Shown piece after piece: positions 14,763 to 21,306 of a stretch of DNA of 21,362 bases. The stretch is taken from positions 1-21,362 of the forward strand of contig UQNU01000040.1 of the NCBI GenBank assembly GCA_900542555.1, read 5' to 3'. The notes under the pieces were generated by a model that was not told the origin of the DNA, did not search any database, and was given only the letters and a program-made list of their open reading frames with translations. Positions within the stretch are counted from its first letter, which is position 1; each line of letters starts with the position of its first letter. A program made the position numbers and the translations under genes. This DNA comes from an uncultured Collinsella sp. (GTDB taxonomy: Bacteria; Actinomycetota; Coriobacteriia; Coriobacteriales; Coriobacteriaceae).

Positions 14763-15223
14763 CGGATCACCACTTCCCTGTAAGTCGCTAGCCCACATTC
14801 TGCACGATCACTAAGTCAACCGTTCCAGCCCTTCCATCCTTTGGGACCTACCCCTCGCTCTTCCATCCAAACGGGTCAAACACCCAAAAGATCAGATCGA
14901 GCACGCCGCCGCGGCAGAGCGGGGCGGCAGGGTAAGTGTCACATGCTGTGCGGACATCAATGGAGAAACCGCCTGCTCGACCAACCTTTGACGCCGTTTT
15001 GCACCGGCACCACATCCCCCGCTATCGAGGTCTAATACTTTTCCCACCGCCACCCAAAAACTCATCCAACATTAATCTTGGCTCAAGAATCGCTTAATCT
15101 ATAACCTGCACTATAGAGTTCAACCAAGGGCGGGGCGGCGCCGCGCAACGCAGGCCGCCGAACGCAACGCTCGCGCCCAGGCAGATCGCCTGGCGTCGCG
15201 CCCATCGAACGAAAGGACAGGTC
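14763..15223. other. 461-bp intergenic region
   Basis: The left ~300 bp holds only short GC-rich pieces and no gene, RNA or repeat that I can support. The right part contains the promoter (15078-15105), about 110 nt of leader and the ribosome-binding site AAAGGA of the DUF4342 gene. Confidence 0.55.
15078..15105 (+). promoter_or_regulatory. Promoter of the DUF4342-regulator-kinase operon
   Basis: TTGGCT (15078-15083), a 16-bp spacer and TATAAC (15100-15105) match a housekeeping sigma-70-type promoter. The expected start is near 15112, giving a leader of about 110 nt. A second TATAGA lies at 15112-15117. Confidence 0.6.
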
Positions 15224-15766
15224 ATGGACGACCTCGAAAAAGTTGAAACCATCCGCACCAAGTGCAACGTGAGCTACACCGATGCCAAGGCCGCGCTCGA
15301 CGCCGCCGACGGCAACGTTTTGGACGCCATCATTTGGCTCGAGTCGCAGGGCAAGACGCAGACCACGTCGGCGCACGCCGCCACCGAGTCCGCGCCAGTC
15401 GATGAGCCCTCAGCCGAGATGGTCGCCGCGCAGGCCGCCTACGAGAAGTCGAGCGAAAAGACCGACTTCTCCAAGAAGATGGACAGCGTATGGGAGTACC
15501 TCAAAAAGCTCTTCCGCCTGAGCCTGGACACCAAGTTTATCGCCACGCGCCGCGATGCGATCATCCTCAACATCCCCATCCTGATCCCCATCATCGCCCT
15601 GTTTGCCTGGGGCGCTACGATTTGGCTGATGCTGATTGGCCTGTTCTTTGGCATGCGCTACCGCATCGACAGCGACGGCGACGTGCCCGGCAGCATCAAC
15701 AACCTTATGAATCACGCCGCCGATGCCGCGGACGACATCAAGCAAAATCTGAACGACGACAAGTAA
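15224..15766 (+). CDS. DUF4342-type membrane protein with N-terminal UBA/TS-N-like domain
   Basis: A 180-aa protein. Residues 3-42 (EKVETIRTKCNVSYTDAKAALDAADGNVLDAIIWLE) look like the three-helix UBA/TS-N fold known from elongation factor Ts. A flexible, charged linker (43-85) follows, then the DUF4342-like region (about 86-150) with a hydrophobic stretch (about 113-144) that probably forms two closely spaced membrane helices. The tail (150-180) is acidic and helical. The function is unknown. It is the first gene of a unit with a regulator 18 bp downstream and its kinase overlapping that, so it may be an accessory factor or a target of the two-component system. AAAGGA precedes the ATG. Confidence 0.85.
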   Translation: MDDLEKVETIRTKCNVSYTDAKAALDAADGNVLDAIIWLESQGKTQTTSAHAATESAPVDEPSAEMVAAQAAYEKSSEKTDFSKKMDSVWEYLKKLFRLSLDTKFIATRRDAIILNIPILIPIIALFAWGATIWLMLIGLFFGMRYRIDSDGDVPGSINNLMNHAADAADDIKQNLNDDK

Positions 15767-15784
15767 TCGCAGACGGGGGCACGC

Positions 15785-16564
15785 ATGGCACGGATCCTGA
15801 TCGTAGAGGACGAGGAGAAAATCGCCCGCTTTGTGACGCTCGAGCTGGAGCACGAGGGCTACCAGGTGGAACACGCCGCCGATGGCCGCACCGCCGTGGA
15901 CCTGGCGCTGGAGCGCAACTACGATCTTATTCTGCTCGATGTGCTGTTGCCGCAGCTCAACGGCATGGAGGTCCTGCGGCGCGTCCGTAAGCACAAGGAT
16001 GTGCCGGTGATAATGGTCACCGCGCGCGATGCCGTGATGGACAAGGTGGCCGGGCTCGATGCCGGCGCCGACGATTACCTGACCAAGCCGTTTGCGATTG
16101 AGGAGCTGTTCGCACGGATCCGCGTGGCGTTGAAGCGCTCGGAGGCCGTGCGGGCGGCTTCGGGCGTTGGCGGCATCGGGACGGGCGCGGCAGGCGGCAC
16201 GGGTGTCGGCGCCACTGCGATGCCCCCGGTCAGTGACTCGACCCAGGTTTCCGCCTCGCTCTCCCCCGCCACGCTCGCCGTGGGCTCGGTTGCGCTCGAC
16301 CCCGACCGCCGCGAAGTCACGGTCGGCGGCTCGCCCATTGCGCTCACGGCCCGCGAGTTCGATGTCCTCGCCCTGCTTATGGCGCATGCCGAGACCGTGC
16401 TCACGCGCGAACGCATCGCGCACGAAGCGCTGGGCTACGAATACATGGGCGACACCAACAACGTCGACGTGCACATCGCGCATCTACGCGCCAAGATCGA
16501 GGACGCCGGCGGCGCCCGCATCATCCAGACCGTGCGCGGGGTGGGCTATGTCTGCCGCGCGTAA
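15785..16564 (+). CDS. OmpR/PhoB-family response regulator
   Basis: A 259-aa transcription factor. The receiver domain (1-120) has E8/D9/E10, phospho-acceptor D52 (LLDVLLP), T79 and K101. The winged-helix domain (about 165-259) has LTAREFDVLALL (187-198) and ends VRGVGYVCRA. Between them is an unusually long Gly/Ala/Thr/Ser-rich linker (about 123-163), about 30 residues more than typical, of low complexity. GGGGG precedes the ATG. The next gene, the kinase, starts inside this one, so translation is coupled. The likely targets include its own operon, but no operator repeat could be identified with confidence. Confidence 0.94.
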   Translation: MARILIVEDEEKIARFVTLELEHEGYQVEHAADGRTAVDLALERNYDLILLDVLLPQLNGMEVLRRVRKHKDVPVIMVTARDAVMDKVAGLDAGADDYLTKPFAIEELFARIRVALKRSEAVRAASGVGGIGTGAAGGTGVGATAMPPVSDSTQVSASLSPATLAVGSVALDPDRREVTVGGSPIALTAREFDVLALLMAHAETVLTRERIAHEALGYEYMGDTNNVDVHIAHLRAKIEDAGGARIIQTVRGVGYVCRA

Positions 16565-17864
16565 CGCCGAGGCCAAACGCGTCACCTCCATCGCCCGCGC
16601 CATCAACTGGAGCTATATGTGGCGCCGCCTGATGAGCTACGTTTGGCTCGACCTGCTGCTAGTAGTGATTGTGGCGGCGATCCTTGTCTATGGATACAAC
16701 CAGACGCTGCCCAACGGCGCGTTTACCGCAGGATGGATCCCCAGCGCCACCGTTCGCGGCATGTCGCTGAAGCCCGCGCGCGGCTGGGACCTGACAACGC
16801 TCACCTATACCGTCGAGCTTGCGCGTACCACCAAGACCTTCCCCCTCGCGCAGGACCTCATCGCACTTTGGCCCCTCTATATCGTTGTTGTAGGTTGGCA
16901 GGTCATCAGCATGCTCGATATGCTCGGCGGCGCCCGCCGCGTGCGCCGCACCATGGCGCCGCTCAACGATCTGGCCCTGCGCGTGGACGAACTCGGCCGC
17001 ATGCAACTCGCCGGCGGCAAAATGGAAACACTGGAGCAGGCCATCGAGCGCGCAAGCGTCGACTCGCCGAGCGTCACCACCGGCGACGCCGACCTGGCAA
17101 GCATCGAGGTCGCACTCAACCGCCTGCTGCGCCAGATGCAAGAGGCCAAGCTGCAGCAGATGCGCTTTGTCAACGACGCGAGCCACGAGCTGCGCACGCC
17201 CATCGCGGTGATTCAGGGCTACGTGAACATGCTCGACCGCTGGGGTAAGGACGACCCGGACGTGCTGGCGGAGTCCATCGCGTCCCTTAAAGCCGAAAGC
17301 GAGCACATGCAAGAGCTTGTGGAGCAGCTGCTGTTTTTGGCGCGCGGCGATGCCGGGCGCACGGTCCTGCGGCGCGCGCATACCAACTTGGCTGCACTGG
17401 TCAGCGAGGTATGCGAAGAATCGCAGATGATCGATACCGAGCACACGTATCGGCTGGCTTCTGACGCTGCGCTTGCCAGCGACCCGCGCTGCGACGCGCC
17501 CGTCGACGTGGCGCTCGTGAAGCAGGCTCTGCGCGTGATCGTGCAAAACGCCGCCAAGTACTCGGATGCGGGAACGACCGTCACATTTGGCATAACGCCG
17601 GATGCGGGCGCGGGCACGATCGACATAAGTGTTGAGGACGAGGGCATCGGCATGAACCAGGAATCCGCAGCTCACGCGTTCGAGCGGTTCTACCGTGCCG
17701 ACAACGCGCGCGATGCCGGCGCACAGGGTTCGGGTCTGGGGCTTGCGATCGCCAAGTGGATCGTCGACAGCCACGGCGGCGTCATCGGTGTGACCTCGGT
17801 CGAAGGGGTCGGCAGCCGCTTTACGATTCGCCTGCCGCGGCAGGAAGCCCCTCGGCATAAATAA
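16548..17864 (+). CDS. Sensor histidine kinase (HisKA/HATPase_c)
   Basis: A 438-aa membrane kinase partnered with the preceding regulator. A membrane helix (about 31-50), an extracytoplasmic segment of about 55 residues (51-105) and a second helix (about 106-124) form the sensor. A HAMP-like linker region follows (about 125-200). The H box is NDASHELRTPIAV with His213. The ATPase domain has QNAAKYS (N334), DEGIGM (364-369), FERFYRADNARD (378-389) and GSGLGLAIAKWIV (394-406). I chose the ATG at 16548, which overlaps the regulator stop by 17 bp and has GGGGTGG upstream. The open frame extends far upstream within the regulator gene but is not coding there. The extracytoplasmic part matches no sensor domain that I recognise. 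A strong terminator overlaps the stop codon. Confidence 0.94.
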   Translation: MSAARNAEAKRVTSIARAINWSYMWRRLMSYVWLDLLLVVIVAAILVYGYNQTLPNGAFTAGWIPSATVRGMSLKPARGWDLTTLTYTVELARTTKTFPLAQDLIALWPLYIVVVGWQVISMLDMLGGARRVRRTMAPLNDLALRVDELGRMQLAGGKMETLEQAIERASVDSPSVTTGDADLASIEVALNRLLRQMQEAKLQQMRFVNDASHELRTPIAVIQGYVNMLDRWGKDDPDVLAESIASLKAESEHMQELVEQLLFLARGDAGRTVLRRAHTNLAALVSEVCEESQMIDTEHTYRLASDAALASDPRCDAPVDVALVKQALRVIVQNAAKYSDAGTTVTFGITPDAGAGTIDISVEDEGIGMNQESAAHAFERFYRADNARDAGAQGSGLGLAIAKWIVDSHGGVIGVTSVEGVGSRFTIRLPRQEAPRHK

Positions 17865-17896
17865 AGGGATAGGGCCACGCGGCCCTATCCCTTTTT
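17863..17896. terminator. Bidirectional terminator after the kinase gene
   Basis: A perfect 14-bp stem AAAGGGATAGGGCC/GGCCCTATCCCTTT with loop ACGC and a T-run at 17892-17896. The leading A residues give a T-rich end on the minus strand, so it also serves the VOC gene. Its left arm overlaps the kinase stop codon. Confidence 0.92.
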
Positions 17897-17918
17897 GCCA
17901 GCTATGGCAGCTTGTGCG

Positions 17919-18293
17919 CTACTCGCGGCACAGGTGCACGGCGAAACCGGCGAACTCGCGCTTAAAGTACACGAGCTTGGTACCACCGTCGGGCAGCAGC
18001 GCGCGCGACTCTTCGTTGACCTCGAGCCCGCGCTCGGCAAACCACTTCTCAGCTGCATCGATGTCGTTAACGGCAAAGCCGATGTGGCCCTTGGTGCCAC
18101 GACCGTTCTGCTTCATGATCTCGACCAGCGAATCGTTGAAGTACGAAACCGGGGTCTCGATGACGGGCAGGCCCATCATCGTCGAGAACAGCTCCGCGAT
18201 CTCCAGGGCGTCTGCCGGGTCGGTGGCGTTAATGCCCACATGGGCAACGCGCATACCAAAGAGCTCTACCGGGTTGGCGTTCTGCTCACTCAT
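17919..18293 (-). CDS. VOC-family (glyoxalase/bleomycin-resistance fold) protein
   Basis: A 124-aa single VOC domain with the beta-alpha-beta-beta-beta fold. Residues at the usual metal-ligand positions are His18 (AHVGIN), Glu59 (VEIM), His70 (GHIGFAV) and His120 (GFAVHL), so a metal-dependent enzyme is possible. From memory, the sequence resembles VOC domains found with 2-keto-3-deoxy-gluconate-type aldolases and sugar-acid pathways; this is a weak inference. The gene follows the PTS IIB gene by 11 bp and is surely cotranscribed, which fits a role in sugar metabolism. The ribosome-binding site is poor, suggesting translational coupling to IIB. Confidence 0.85.
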   Translation of the reverse strand: MSEQNANPVELFGMRVAHVGINATDPADALEIAELFSTMMGLPVIETPVSYFNDSLVEIMKQNGRGTKGHIGFAVNDIDAAEKWFAERGLEVNEESRALLPDGGTKLVYFKREFAGFAVHLCRE

Positions 18294-18304
18294 GCAGTCA
18301 GCGC

Positions 18305-18592
18305 CTACTGAGCCATGACGTCGAGAACGGCCTTCTCGGCGGCAACGCGGTTCATGCCGGTCATGAAGGGCACGCCACTCACGTACGGGCAGGTGAGGCC
18401 CTCGGGGGCAACGGTGGTGGCGATCAGCAGGTCAGCGCCCTCGTCGCAGTAATCCTTGGCCTCGGAGATGGCGCACTGCACGATCTCGTACTTGTCGGCA
18501 TAACCGTTGGCGTCGAGCAGAGTAGCGACCTTCTGGGCAACGAGCGTGGAAGTAGCAGCGCCAGCACCGCAAGCCAAAACGATCTTCTTCAT
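18305..18592 (-). CDS. PTS sugar transporter subunit IIB, galactitol (GatB) type
   Basis: A 95-aa soluble phosphotransferase component. The phospho-cysteine is Cys8 in the P-loop-like ACGAGAATSTL, typical of GatB-type IIB proteins. Such a protein takes phosphate from a IIA protein and passes it to the sugar bound by a IIC permease. Neither a IIA nor a IIC gene lies within the window: a terminator and the kinase gene lie downstream, and a divergent gene lies upstream. GGGAG precedes the ATG. The VOC gene follows in the same unit. The sugar is unknown; galactitol-type systems also take up other polyols, pentitols or sugar acids. Confidence 0.9.
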   Translation of the reverse strand: MKKIVLACGAGAATSTLVAQKVATLLDANGYADKYEIVQCAISEAKDYCDEGADLLIATTVAPEGLTCPYVSGVPFMTGMNRVAAEKAVLDVMAQ

Positions 18593-18694
18593 AGGTAATG
18601 TCTCCCTTCATGGTTTACTTTAGGTAAGTGTACCGCAGCGAGCGATGGCACTCGGCCTCGATGAGCTTTTATGCCAGTTTGCTTGCGCGCTGCG

Positions 18695-18700
18695 TATAAT
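18695..18700 (+). promoter_or_regulatory. -10 element of the helical-repeat protein gene
   Basis: A consensus TATAAT lies 55 bp before the ATG at 18756. The -35 position (TGCCAG) is poor. Confidence 0.5.
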
Positions 18701-18755
18701 ACATCTAGTACGTGTTGTCATACCGCTCGCTTTATGAGCGACTAAGGACCCTAAT

Positions 18756-19379
18756 ATGCCCGATTCCCGCACACTCTGGACCGCCGTCGTTATCATCTGC
18801 ATCGCCGTGTCGGTGTTCTTTAGCGTCAAAAAACGCACCACGTTTAAACGCCTGCAGCAATTGATGGCCGCCAAGCAGTGGGACGAGTTCGATCGTTTGC
18901 TCGACGGCAAACTCACCAGCATGCTGTACCCGCGCTACAACCGCGACTACCTGCGCCTGAACTCCTATCTGCTGCGCGAGGACCATAAGCGCGCCGACGA
19001 GATGTTCGACCTGCTACTGGGACTCAACCTGCCCAAGATGCAGCGCGTCGACCTGGTAATCAAAGCTTTTAACTACTACGTTGGCCAGGAGGACCGCAAA
19101 AAGGCCAAGGAGTTGCTGCACGAGATCAAGGGCTTTGAGGGCGGTCAGGCTGAGGCAGTCGCACACGAATGCCAGCTGATGTACGACACGATGATCCTCA
19201 AGCGCCACAACGACATTCCCGAGCTGGAGCGCATGCTCGAGGATGTCGGCGACGACCCGGTCAAGCGCTGCCGACTGGAGTACCTGCTGGCCCTGCAGTA
19301 CCAGAACAAGGGCGACGAAGCCAAGTTCCAGGAGTTCCTGGAGAAGTCGGGCCAACACTCGATGGCCGTCAACGCGTAA
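18756..19379 (+). CDS. Membrane-anchored helical-repeat (TPR-like) protein of unknown function
   Basis: A 207-aa protein with one N-terminal membrane helix (about 7-24) followed by a basic KKRTTFKR stretch, so the rest is cytoplasmic. Residues 30-200 are almost entirely amphipathic helices in pairs: FKRLQQLMAAKQWDEFDRLL, DYLRLNSYLLREDHKRADEM, VIKAFNYYVGQEDRKKAKEL and LEYLLALQYQNKGDEAKFQEF. Their lengths and the small/aromatic residue pattern resemble degenerate tetratricopeptide repeats. It probably scaffolds a protein complex at the membrane, but the partner is unknown. AAGGA precedes the ATG. It is monocistronic, divergent from the PTS IIB gene, and ends 31 bp before tRNA-Leu. Confidence 0.82.
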   Translation: MPDSRTLWTAVVIICIAVSVFFSVKKRTTFKRLQQLMAAKQWDEFDRLLDGKLTSMLYPRYNRDYLRLNSYLLREDHKRADEMFDLLLGLNLPKMQRVDLVIKAFNYYVGQEDRKKAKELLHEIKGFEGGQAEAVAHECQLMYDTMILKRHNDIPELERMLEDVGDDPVKRCRLEYLLALQYQNKGDEAKFQEFLEKSGQHSMAVNA

Positions 19380-19393
19380 CGGACGGCTTGTGC

Positions 19394-19399
19394 TAGACT
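19394..19399 (+). promoter_or_regulatory. Candidate -10 of the tRNA-Leu gene
   Basis: TAGACT ends 11 bp before the tRNA 5' end. The -35 region overlaps the end of the preceding gene and is weak, so read-through from upstream is also possible. Confidence 0.4.
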
Positions 19400-19410
19400 T
19401 CTAGTCTCAC

Positions 19411-19495
19411 GGGGGCGTGGCGGAATTGGCATACGCAGGAGACTTAAAATCTCTCGCCGCAAGGATTGTGGGTTCGAGTCCCACCGCCCCTACCA
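19411..19495 (+). tRNA. tRNA-Leu (anticodon UAA)
   Basis: An 85-nt class II tRNA. The acceptor stem is GGGGGCG/CGCCCCT with a G-U first pair, and CCA is encoded (19493-19495). The anticodon arm GGAGA-CTTAAAA-TCTCT carries TAA, which reads UUA and UUG. A long variable arm (CGCCGCAAGGATT) is typical of leucine tRNAs. The T arm is GTGGG-TTCGAGT-CCCAC. The 3' end is repeated 197 bp downstream. Confidence 0.96.
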
Positions 19496-19554
19496 TGTGA
19501 TTGCTTGCGAGCCCGTGTTCTCCAGGGATGCGGGCTCGCTTCTTTTAGATGCCG
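19478..19554 (+). repeat. Direct repeat copy 1: tRNA-Leu 3' end plus terminator
   Basis: This is the tRNA 3' end and flanking DNA, repeated at 19675-19751. The first 19 bp (GTCCCACCGCCCCTACCAT) are identical in both copies. The rest differs at a handful of positions and by a 1-bp indel. Confidence 0.85.
19507..19547 (+). terminator. Terminator of tRNA-Leu
   Basis: A 9-bp stem GCGAGCCCG/CGGGCTCGC with a 15-nt loop is followed by TTCTTTT. It begins 12 nt after the CCA end. Confidence 0.85.
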
Positions 19555-19682
19555 GTGGGACTCGAACCCGCGAGGGGGCGAGCGTTAAGCGGACGCGCAG
19601 CGTCCGTAGCGAGCCGGCGAGGGCGCCGACAGGCGGCCGAAGCCGGTGCGTATTTGCGCAGCAAATGCGCGGATGTCCCACC
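19554..19682. repeat. GC-rich insert with T-arm inverted ends and a tRNA-like acceptor
   Basis: The ends are inverted copies: GGTGGGAC (19554-19561) and GTCCCACC (19675-19682). The left end through GGTGGGACTCGAACC is the reverse complement of the tRNA-Leu T arm. GGGGGCG (19574-19580), identical to the tRNA 5' acceptor strand, could pair with CGCCCCT just before TACCA. The interior holds the hairpins CGGACGC/GCGTCCG and ATTTGC/GCAAAT. No normal tRNA body or T arm is present in the plus orientation. Confidence 0.6.
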
Positions 19683-19751
19683 GCCCCTACCATATGGAGC
19701 TTTCGAGCCCGTGTCCCCAAGGGATGCGGGCTCGTTTCTTTTAGACGCCGA
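19675..19751 (+). repeat. Direct repeat copy 2: tRNA-Leu 3' end plus terminator
   Basis: A second copy of the tRNA 3' end, including CCA, offset by 197 bp. It could be an attachment-site scar or the remnant of a duplicated tRNA gene. Confidence 0.85.
19704..19743 (+). terminator. Duplicated terminator
   Basis: An 8-bp stem CGAGCCCG/CGGGCTCG is followed by TTTCTTTT. It is a near copy of the tRNA-Leu terminator at 19507-19547 and keeps its pairing and T-run. Confidence 0.8.
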
Positions 19752-19762
19752 TACAGATGGCG

Positions 19763-19829
19763 AGTTGCGGTGGAATAGTTCCTGTTTTGGCAGTTTACCA
19801 GCCCATTTAGGAACTATTCCACCGCAACT
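19763..19829. repeat. Perfect 21-bp inverted repeat
   Basis: Positions 19763-19783 and 19809-19829 are exact reverse complements (AGTTGCGGTGG... / ...CCACCGCAACT) around a 25-nt loop. No U-run follows. It may be a dispersed palindromic element, a transposon-end pair or a small folded RNA. Confidence 0.85.
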
Positions 19830-19840
19830 TAGGTTGGTGT

Positions 19841-19930
19841 TCCCACATTTTCCGATGGAAAAACGTGGCTGTCTCCCACATTTTCCGGTGGAAAAACGTG
19901 GCTGTCTCCCACATTTTCCGATGGAAACGC
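19841..19930. repeat. 33-bp tandem repeats, 2.7 copies
   Basis: Units at 19841-19873 and 19874-19906 differ at one base, and a partial third unit runs from 19907 to about 19930. Each unit contains a dyad, CCACATTTTCC / GGAAAAACGTGG. The units are directly joined with no spacer, so this is not a CRISPR array. The array ends about 40 bp before the ATPase start. Confidence 0.85.
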
Positions 19931-19941
19931 CTAAATGGCCT

Positions 19942-19947
19942 TATACT
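19942..19947 (+). promoter_or_regulatory. Candidate -10 of the DUF4143 ATPase gene
   Basis: TATACT lies 23 bp before the ATG. The expected start near 19954 leaves a short leader containing GGGAGG. The -35 position falls inside the third tandem-repeat unit, so the repeats may form the operator or core promoter. Confidence 0.5.
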
Positions 19948-19970
19948 AGCCGAGAGGGTTGGGAGGCAAT

Positions 19971-21272
19971 ATGCAGCGACAGCTTATGAGTGAACTTATC
20001 GCTTGGAAATCAAGGGCGAATCGCAAACCTCTCTTGCTTAAGGGAGCCCGCCAGACAGGAAAGACTTGGCTTCTTAACGAATTCGCAAGCCAGCAGTATC
20101 GAAACGTCATTCGTTTTGACTTTATGCTCGAGCCGAGCACACGCTCGCTGTTCGATGGGGACCTCGACCCCAAGCGCATCATCTCCCAGATAGAACTCCT
20201 ACGTGGCCAAACCGTAACGCCGGCAGACACGCTCATCATCTTCGACGAGATCCAAGAGGCGCCACGCGGGATCACCTCGCTCAAGTACTTCAACGAACTT
20301 GCACCCGAATACCACATCGTGGCAGCCGGTTCCTATATGGGCCTCGCGCTCCGACGCGAAAATGAGTCATTTCCCGTCGGTAAAATCGACCAGCTCACCA
20401 TGCGTCCCATGGGGTTTGCCGAATTCGTTCGTGCCGTCGACGGCGGCCCGCTCGCCGACGCCGTCCTTGCCGCAGACATGGACCTTCTGGCAAACGTTAC
20501 CGAAAAGCTCGAGCACTTGCTCAAGGAATACCTTGTTGTCGGCGGTATGCCCGAAGTTGTCTCCGCTTTCGCCGAGACACGCGACTTCATCGAAGCCCGA
20601 AGGCTTCAGCAGCAAATCATCGAGGCTTACGAATCCGATTTTGGCAAACATGCACCCGCCCGCATCGTCGAGCGCATGAGGTTGGTTTGGAAATCCCTTC
20701 CCGGCCAGCTTGCAAAGGAGAACAAGAAGTTTGTCTATGGCGCCCTTCGTCCCGGAGCGCGCGCACGCGATTTCGAGGAAAGCCTCCAGTGGCTCACGGA
20801 CTACGGAATCGTTCATAAGGTGCCACGTGTCTCCGCTCTAAAGGCGCCGCTCTCGAGCTATGAAGACCTCTCGGGCTTCAAACTGTTCTGCATCGACACC
20901 GGCATCCTCGGAGCGCTCTCCGGTCTCTCTCCGGCCATCGTTCTTAACGGATCCGCTGTTTTTACCGAGTTCAAAGGTTCGCTGACCGAACAATACGTCG
21001 CGCAGGAGCTTTTGCTCCAGGACAAAACTCCCGCGTATTGGTCCTCTACCTCCGGCAATGCCGAAACCGACTTTGCCATCGACCATGCGGGAACCGTGCT
21101 TCCGCTTGAGGTCAAGGCAGCAGAGAACCTTAAAGCGAAGAGTCTGAAAATAGCCTGCGAAAAATTCAAACTCGAGCGTTGCGTGAGGAGCTCCCTGGCG
21201 GCATATAGAGACGAGGGCATGCTCGTCAATATTCCGCTTTGGGAGATTGGGCAGATCGACAAGCTGGCATAG
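19971..21272 (+). CDS. AAA_14/DUF4143 ATPase
   Basis: A 433-aa P-loop ATPase of a family common in gut bacteria and archaea and of unclear function. Walker A is GARQTGKT (25-32) and Walker B is LIIFDEIQ (88-95). A sensor-like AAGSYMG (118-124) and the family motif LTMRPMGFAEF (142-152) follow. The DUF4143 C-terminus (about 190-400) contains the PD-(D/E)xK-like pattern: E340, then D367 in ETDFAI, then E380-x-K382 in LPLEVKAAE. A nuclease-like fold is therefore possible. I chose the ATG at 19971 because GGGAGG lies 5 bp upstream; an in-frame TTG at 19959 is less likely. Base composition looks less GC-rich than its neighbours, it follows a tRNA and repeats, and no partner gene is visible, all of which suggest acquired DNA. 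Toxin-antitoxin and defence roles have been proposed for relatives but are unproven. Confidence 0.9.
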   Translation: MQRQLMSELIAWKSRANRKPLLLKGARQTGKTWLLNEFASQQYRNVIRFDFMLEPSTRSLFDGDLDPKRIISQIELLRGQTVTPADTLIIFDEIQEAPRGITSLKYFNELAPEYHIVAAGSYMGLALRRENESFPVGKIDQLTMRPMGFAEFVRAVDGGPLADAVLAADMDLLANVTEKLEHLLKEYLVVGGMPEVVSAFAETRDFIEARRLQQQIIEAYESDFGKHAPARIVERMRLVWKSLPGQLAKENKKFVYGALRPGARARDFEESLQWLTDYGIVHKVPRVSALKAPLSSYEDLSGFKLFCIDTGILGALSGLSPAIVLNGSAVFTEFKGSLTEQYVAQELLLQDKTPAYWSSTSGNAETDFAIDHAGTVLPLEVKAAENLKAKSLKIACEKFKLERCVRSSLAAYRDEGMLVNIPLWEIGQIDKLA

Positions 21273-21278
21273 GCGCTG

Positions 21279-21306
21279 TGGGGACGCCCCGCAAGGACTG
21301 TCCCCA
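21279..21306. repeat. Short palindrome, TGGGGAC type
   Basis: TGGGGAC (21279-21285) and GTCCCCA (21300-21306) flank a 14-nt loop directly after the ATPase stop. These are the same arms as at 10452-10477, in the opposite order. There is no U-run. Confidence 0.55.

Noticed and set aside
14799..15060. SRP RNA, tmRNA or another standard RNA gene in the gap
   Set aside because: I looked for their conserved loops and termini and saw none. Short GC hairpins are no more than expected.
16167..16547. Kinase start far upstream, inside the regulator gene
   Set aside because: The upstream part of that frame is the out-of-frame shadow of the regulator. The ATG at 16548 has a ribosome-binding site and gives a normal kinase N-terminus.
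19554..19692. A second intact tRNA-Leu gene
   Set aside because: Only the acceptor strands and 3' end match. D, anticodon and T arms are missing in the plus orientation, and the length is 119 nt instead of 85.
19841..19930. CRISPR array
   Set aside because: The 33-bp units are joined head to tail without spacers, and no cas gene is present.
19549..19989. A 146-codon plus-strand open frame with an 11-residue repeat (FPMEKRGCLPH)
   Set aside because: The repeat simply translates the 33-bp tandem units. The frame runs through two tRNA-derived repeats, a terminator and a palindrome, with no supported start.
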